This document shows, in pieces, positions 59,184 through 64,000 of a stretch of DNA of 64,000 bases. The notes beneath the pieces are model-generated. The model saw only the letters and a program-made list of their open reading frames with translations. It was not told the origin of the DNA and did no database searches. Location of the stretch: contig CM055816.1 in the NCBI GenBank assembly GCA_029582265.1, forward strand, positions 5,513,690 to 5,577,689, read 5' to 3'. The number at the start of each line of letters is the position of its first letter. Within the stretch, counting starts at the first letter, position 1. The stretch comes from Zoroaster sp. YZ-2022. Lineage: Eukaryota; Echinodermata; Asteroidea; Forcipulatida; Zoroasteridae. A program made the position numbers and the translations under genes.

Positions 59184-59494
59184 GGCCATTCCAATTTTAT
59201 TAGTTGGTTTACGGATTTTTTAGGTGCTGAAAAAGGTTGTCAGACAGGGAAAAAAAATAAAACAATTATGGTACAAAGTGTTGTATACATGTACATGTAA
59301 ATCCATTGGACGACAATCATAAGCTGTTTTTTTTTTATACTGGGATTTGCCTCCGTCTGTCAATTCCATGTCAGTTATAATAAGCCTACTTTGCATCTTT
59401 AAAATTTCTGTTTAATACCCATTATAATTTATTTATTATTTTGTATTATTTTAATAATTGTTTCTGCGAATTGGAAAGGGTTTTTTTGTATTTT

Positions 59495-61399
59495 TTGTTT
59501 ACAACCACTAACCAGTTAAAAAATGATTCCATTGATTTTTGGGGTACAGAAAGCGAAAACTATATTTAAAATCCACTTTTATAATGGTTTTCGGAAAAAA
59601 CCTCCCCTTCAGAAAATAGAAGGATCCTAGTTGCCGCTGCACTTGTACAATGACCGTGTTGGTCACTTATGGGAGAGTTGACAAGATCAGACTGACATGA
59701 CTGAGGAAGTCATCGTATACATATTATGTACCAAAAATGCCAGATTTTTCATAATAATAATAATAATGTGTGGACTTATATAGCGCACGTATCCACCAAC
59801 TGAGTGGTGCTCAAGGGGAATTGAAATAAATATCCTGGAATACCGAATAATTTGAAGTATACTCATCATCATCCATATGTTCTCCACCTTACTACATCAC
59901 ATGTAGGTAGTAACATTATATTGGTTATATTTAACCCTCCGAAGAGGGAGTGATCCTGGTGCTACTGACACAAGTTAGTAATTACATTGTTTTTACAAGA
60001 AAAAAAAGCCACAGACGCCTGGGAGTCTATGATATCCTAAAGTGGACCATTCCACATGTCTTAGAAGGGGTGCCACTGCCCAGGGCTGCGTAGCTTTCTT
60101 TTGCTGGGCTGGAGAAAAAAAATCTGCCATATATCTGTGCACAAAAACAACCTTTCATTGTTTACACATAAAGACCGACCCAGATCTAACCCTCTGGTAA
60201 GTGGAACCATCTGTTCAGCATCGGCTGTGTTGTTTGATGTCTTGAGACAGCCAGGCAGTTTGCAGAACCCCCCTACCCCGCAGACAGAGTGTCTGGGTTA
60301 TGTTACACAGGGGGAGAGTATATGGCTATTTAGTATACGGCTATTTGCTGTTTCTGCTGTTATACACACAACACAGTCGTTGGCGCCATCTGGGTGTTAT
60401 CTGGTGTCACCTGGGTTTGAAAATGATTATATACATAGCTGTGCATGTGTGGAAGTCTTTTAGATGTAAAAAATCAATGGGGGAATGCAGAGAATATAAT
60501 TAAAACCCTGGCGAGTGAGCCCTTCTGTTTTTTTTTACAGTATGTAAATTAGGGGCGTGAAAGAGGGGTGCTGCCAACGTCGGCTGTTGTGTATCATCTG
60601 GGGTTGAAAATAGTCCTAGACATAGCTGGGCATGTGTAGAAGTCATTTGGATGTAAACAATTAATGGGGAATGCAGAGATAACCATTTTAATGTAATTAA
60701 TAGGTGTGCCAGTAATTACAGGACATGTCAATCGTCGAGATAAAGTCATGGGTACCTCCCTCTTCGGAGGGTGAGAAAAAGTGGCAGTCGGATACAACAT
60801 TCTACCCTAGGATCCTTCTATTTTCTGAAGGGGAGGATTTTTTTTAGAAGGGAAATAAATTCAGAAAACCATCATAAAACTTAAAAAAAGTGGAGTTTAA
60901 AGATAGTTTAAGCTTTGAGTAGAATGTCGTATCTGGCCGCCGCTATTTTTCATTAAATATAACTAGTAATAATGTAATCTTACCTACCTGGTATTAAGTG
61001 GTAAGGTGGAGAACATATGGATGATGATGGACATATACTCCAGGATATTTATTTCATGAAAAATCAGGCATTTTTGGTATATGATGACTTCCTCAGCCAT
61101 GTCAGTCTGATCTTGTAAACTCCACAATTACTAGTGACCAACACAGTCATCGTAGTGTAGTGGCAACTATAATAGGATCCTTCTATTTTCTGAAGAGGAG
61201 GATTTTTTTAGAAGGGAAATCAAGTCCGAAAACCATCACAAAAGTGGATTTTAAAGATAGTTTTCGCTTTCTGTACCACCAAAAATCGATAGAATGATTT
61301 TTTAACTGGTTAGTGGTTGCAAAAAAATTCCAAAAAGCCCTTAAAAAGTGGCGGCCGGATACGACATTCTTTCCTAAGCTTTCTGTACCCCCAAAAAAC
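59495..61399. repeat. Large imperfect inverted repeat hosting the Gypsy insertion
   Basis: The left arm, about 59,495-59,905, and the right arm, about 61,000-61,325, are reverse complements. Shared runs include AACCACTAACCAGTTAAAAAA, AGAAAATAGAAGGATCCT, ACAAGATCAGACTGACATG, GAGGAAGTCATC and CCATATGTTCTCCACCTTA. The left arm also holds a SINE tail (59,752-59,815) not present in the right arm. In the middle, a direct repeat (about 60,405-60,500 and 60,590-60,690) and a CCCTC-TTCG-GAGGG hairpin (59,937 and, inverted, 60,755) recur. A third piece of the repeat (AAAAAGTGGCGGCCGGATAC) reaches the LTR. The frames here are not convincing genes. Confidence 0.65.
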
Positions 61400-61653
61400 T
61401 GTAGTGTTCTCCGAGATACAACTCACCCTATCTTCGACCGGGGCAGCCTCCGAAGGGTCGTCAAGGGATCTTGGTGGGATTCGGTGGGTCACTACGGTGG
61501 TTTTTCAGCTAACAGTATTCAGTTGTCACAGAGCGCGAATTGGGGGTCAAAGGGCATGAGGAACTGCTGTGCGCATGCCTAGAGGGTTGGGTTACTACGA
61601 TTATAGGGAAAAGGGGTGTTCCCATTATGTGTATGATTACCGTTCATACTACA
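61400..61653 (-). mobile_element. 3' LTR of a Ty3/Gypsy retrotransposon
   Basis: 254 bp with matching ends TGTAGT...ACTACA. On the minus strand it starts immediately after a polypurine tract. The host side reads CCAAAAAAC, so the target duplication may be AAAAC, but the other end is outside the window. No second LTR is available for dating. Confidence 0.75.
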
Positions 61654-61667
61654 CTCCCCCCCGTTTT
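61654..61667 (-). other. Polypurine tract
   Basis: On the minus strand AAAACGGGGGGGAG directly abuts the TGTAGT start of the LTR, as expected for the plus-strand primer of a retrotransposon. Confidence 0.7.
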
Positions 61668-61777
61668 CTGAACTAAGCTACACCCTAAAAAAAACTTGTT
61701 GCTACCAGGACTCCTCCTACTTAAGGTAAGAGGCGATTTTGATTAAATATGAGGAACGGTAATATGAAGGTTTTTAC

Positions 61778-64000
61778 TTATTGTTTGCCCTGGCACACTG
61801 GACAAGCATACCTGTCCATGGCCATGCCTTCCTCAGGAGGAATATTTACGCACCTGCCGTGATACCATTCATCACAGGTGTCGCATTGAATCATAAAATC
61901 ACCGTCATCGGGCTGTCCACATAGACAAAAGGTCTCCTTAGGCTCACCAGTCTTGTTCTTATGTTTCTCAGGAACATCCCGGTCGTTACATTTTTTGAGC
62001 CTGTCGTGATTGGTGGTGAATACCTTGTTCCTGTACTCTATTCGGTACAGGTAAGGGGACAACTTCTTTATGATGGTGGCAGGACCTTTCCAGGGAGGAC
62101 TCAGCTTCTAGCATTGGCTGTGTCAAGGAGATAGATCCGGTCACCTTCACTGAATTCCCGCTTCCTTACCCTCATGCCATAATCTCGCTTCATTCTTTTC
62201 TGGGTCGAGTGAAGGGTTGTTCTGGCAGTCTCATGGGCCTTCTCAATTGCTTGGACTAGGTCTGCACAATACTCATCCGGTGAGCCTGGCTGTCTTGCGT
62301 TAGGGGGCAAGGGAAACATGAGGTCTGCTGGTTGATTGATTTCTCGACTCAGCATCAACATGTTCAGAGTGAACCCAGTGCTTCGGTTTACCGTTGACCT
62401 AAGAGCTCCAGCAATTTGGGGTAGAAATCTGTCCCACTTGTTTTGTGCCTTACCAATGTAACACCTCACTGCGTCCATCAATGTTCGGTTAAACCTTTCT
62501 ACCTGGCCATTGGCAGATGGCCGGTATGGGGGTTGAATCTCCAGGACATTGCACACGCTGCAAAATAATTTGCTCTCAAAGTTCCTGCCTTGATCAGTCA
62601 CAATTTGGAGAGGGTAACCAAATCTGGAGAAGAATTCCCCTATCGCAGCTTGAGCGGTAACTTCGGCTGTCTGCGAGGGCAAAGGTATACACTCCACCCA
62701 TTTGGTAAACTGATCCACCATCATGAGGATGTGTTCATTACCATGGGTTGACTTGGGTAACGGTCCAACAAAGTCGAGATGTACCTTCTCCATGGGTAAC
62801 CCAGCATGGTAATTGGTCATCGGGCATTTGCCCTGTTTGGCTGCTTTCTTGTTCTGATTGCAGGCCGAACAAGAAATAATGTATTTCTTAATGTCTCTCG
62901 TCACACCATACCAGTAGTGCTTTGCCTTGATCTTCACAATGGTCCTATCTATACCGGCATGTCCTGCAGAGGGCAGGTCGTGATTGAACCGGAGAACCAG
63001 ATTCTGCAGTTTCCGGGGTACAACCAACAAATTCTTGTCAGCATCTCTCTTCCACAGAGTTCCTTCATGGCTGTAGAATAAGTCCCTATTTATCCATAGG
63101 TACTTTTCCACTGGTCCCCATAACATAACTGTGCCTTCACCTGGCTCCTCTTTGGTTATTAGCCAGTGTCGAAGATGGGCCAACTGATCATCCTTCTCCT
63201 GCTCTTCTTGCAGATGCTTGCTCGAAATTGGTTCATCGGTTTCTTCAGCGACCGATCCTATAAACTTCTCTACTGGATCACCTCCATCTACTGACATCAG
63301 AGGACCGCCGCCACTGTTTATGATATCGACGCTGGTGATGGTATAACTCTCTAGTTGAGATTGATCACCTAGCTTGGTCGCATTGACTGTTTTGGGCTTT
63401 ACTGCTAGGGACACAACATCGTCGACGTTGGATACAAAGTGGGCCCAATTCTGGTGAGCCTTCCGACAGTAGTTACAGCCTTGACATGGAAGGTCTTCTG
63501 GACGGATGCCTAACTTGAAACCTTCACAGGGACTCGCCTCTTCAGGTATACGAGACAAGGCGTCCGCATTTAAATGTTTCCGTCCGGCCCGGTGTTCCAC
63601 CCTCATGTCGTACTGGCTGAGTTCCTCCAGCCAACGGGCGATCTGGCCTTGGGGCTCTTTGAAGTTTATTAGCCACGTAAGACTACTGTGATCTGTTCTG
63701 ATGACAAATTACCTAGCAGGTAATGGCGGTACTGCTGCGTAAACTTGACCACTGCCAGCAGTTCACGCCTCGTGACACAATATCTGCGTTGTTCGGGGGA
63801 AAGGGAAATATTGCCATATGCCACCACTCGCTCCTTGCCCTCCTGAACTTGTATCAGCTCCGCTCCAATAGCAGTGTTGGATGCATCTGTGTCCAGGATA
63901 CAGGGGTCCTCTGCATTTGGTAATGCAAGGACAGGGGCGGACGTCAAAAGCTTCTTGATTTCCTCAAACGCTTGCTGGTGTTCGTCGTCCCAGGCGAACT
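61778..64000 (-). pseudogene. Ty3/Gypsy pol: RNase H, integrase, GPY/F and terminal PHD finger (partial, frameshifted)
   Basis: The 5' end lies outside the window. From 64,000 down there is the end of reverse transcriptase and RNase H (DTDASNTAIGAE, RRELLAVVKF). A frameshift follows near 63,710, then TDHSSLTWL and a tether. In the 501-residue frame 63,606-62,101 the integrase zinc domain is His209, His216, Cys246 and Cys249. The catalytic core is Asp278, Asp338 and Glu370. The Asp-to-Glu gap has 31 residues in place of the usual 35. A second frameshift near 62,097 leads into a GPY/F-type module (PPWKGPATI) and a C4HC3 PHD finger, ending in TAA at 61,778. The element is a recognisable but inactive copy. 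Confidence 0.88.
61790..61930 (-). other. PHD finger at the pol C-terminus
   Basis: In the 94-residue frame that starts at 62,062, zinc ligands are Cys46, Cys48, Cys60, Cys63, His68, Cys71, Cys87 and Cys90. The FMIQCD block and the Trp-Tyr-His block match PHD fingers of the histone H3K4me3-reading type (PHF8 or CXXC1-like), with Met58 and Trp66 at aromatic-cage positions and Phe45 before the first Cys. Binding is inferred from family only. Confidence 0.85.

Noticed and set aside
60101..60463. 120-codon plus-strand frame
   Set aside because: It lies inside the inverted-repeat element, its composition is not convincing, and the related direct-repeat part at 60,590-60,690 does not keep the frame.

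Overview
The window looks like AT-rich nuclear DNA of a marine invertebrate, quite possibly an echinoderm or another invertebrate deuterostome; the species cannot be fixed from sequence alone. Reasons: spliceosomal introns, EGF-like exons, tRNA-derived SINEs, microsatellites, CR1-type, Penelope-like, piggyBac, TTAA-targeting THAP and Ty3/Gypsy transposons, and no bacterial-style operons. It is mostly repeats, and a 500-base run of N marks an assembly gap.

Positions 1-40,440 hold a decayed tandem array built from one ancestral unit, which I call Z-W-X-Y. Z carries a short gene, read on the minus strand, of the ISG12/IFI6-IFI27 family (interferon-inducible, very small and hydrophobic in vertebrates). 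Two copies are intact 92-codon frames (30,971-31,249 and 35,874-36,152), one has a shifted C-terminus (4,094-4,393), and degenerate remains lie at 1-290. W is the divergent upstream flank, and X and Y are noncoding spacers. Because the units are paralogous, empty sites can be read directly. This exposes clean insertions: a TTAA-flanked THAP element (29,910-30,925), a 715-bp foldback palindrome (32,853-33,567), a 2.29-kb foldback-like element with terminal arrays of a palindromic satellite (37,983-40,268), a SINE (5,529-5,872) and a Penelope-like fragment (from 11,987). Between units B and D lie mostly unannotatable AT-rich DNA, an inverted duplication (6.5-8.7 kb against 24.7-27.35 kb) and a 1.15-kb direct repeat (20.6 and 23.2 kb).

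Positions 40.8-45.9 kb hold two broken non-LTR retrotransposons in tail-to-tail contact, long (CCA)n and (GA)n runs and the assembly gap.

Positions 46.4-59.2 kb look like part of a minus-strand gene with EGF-like modules. There are two intact 93-bp phase-1 exons (53,223-53,315 and 58,957-59,049) and two relics, embedded in repeatedly duplicated intron DNA. Its introns carry a complete but dead piggyBac element with TTAA target duplication (47,474-50,644), a MITE, a CR1 3' end, a 98-bp satellite that grew out of a SINE head (54.4-56.4 kb) and a 73-bp satellite (57.3-58.8 kb).

Positions 59.5 kb to the end hold a large inverted repeat into which a Ty3/Gypsy retrotransposon has inserted on the minus strand. 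Its 254-bp LTR, polypurine tract, integrase and RNase H are visible. The pol product ends in a PHD finger of the histone-H3K4me3-reading type, placed after the GPY/F module where a chromodomain sits in chromoviruses. This is the most interesting item in the window.
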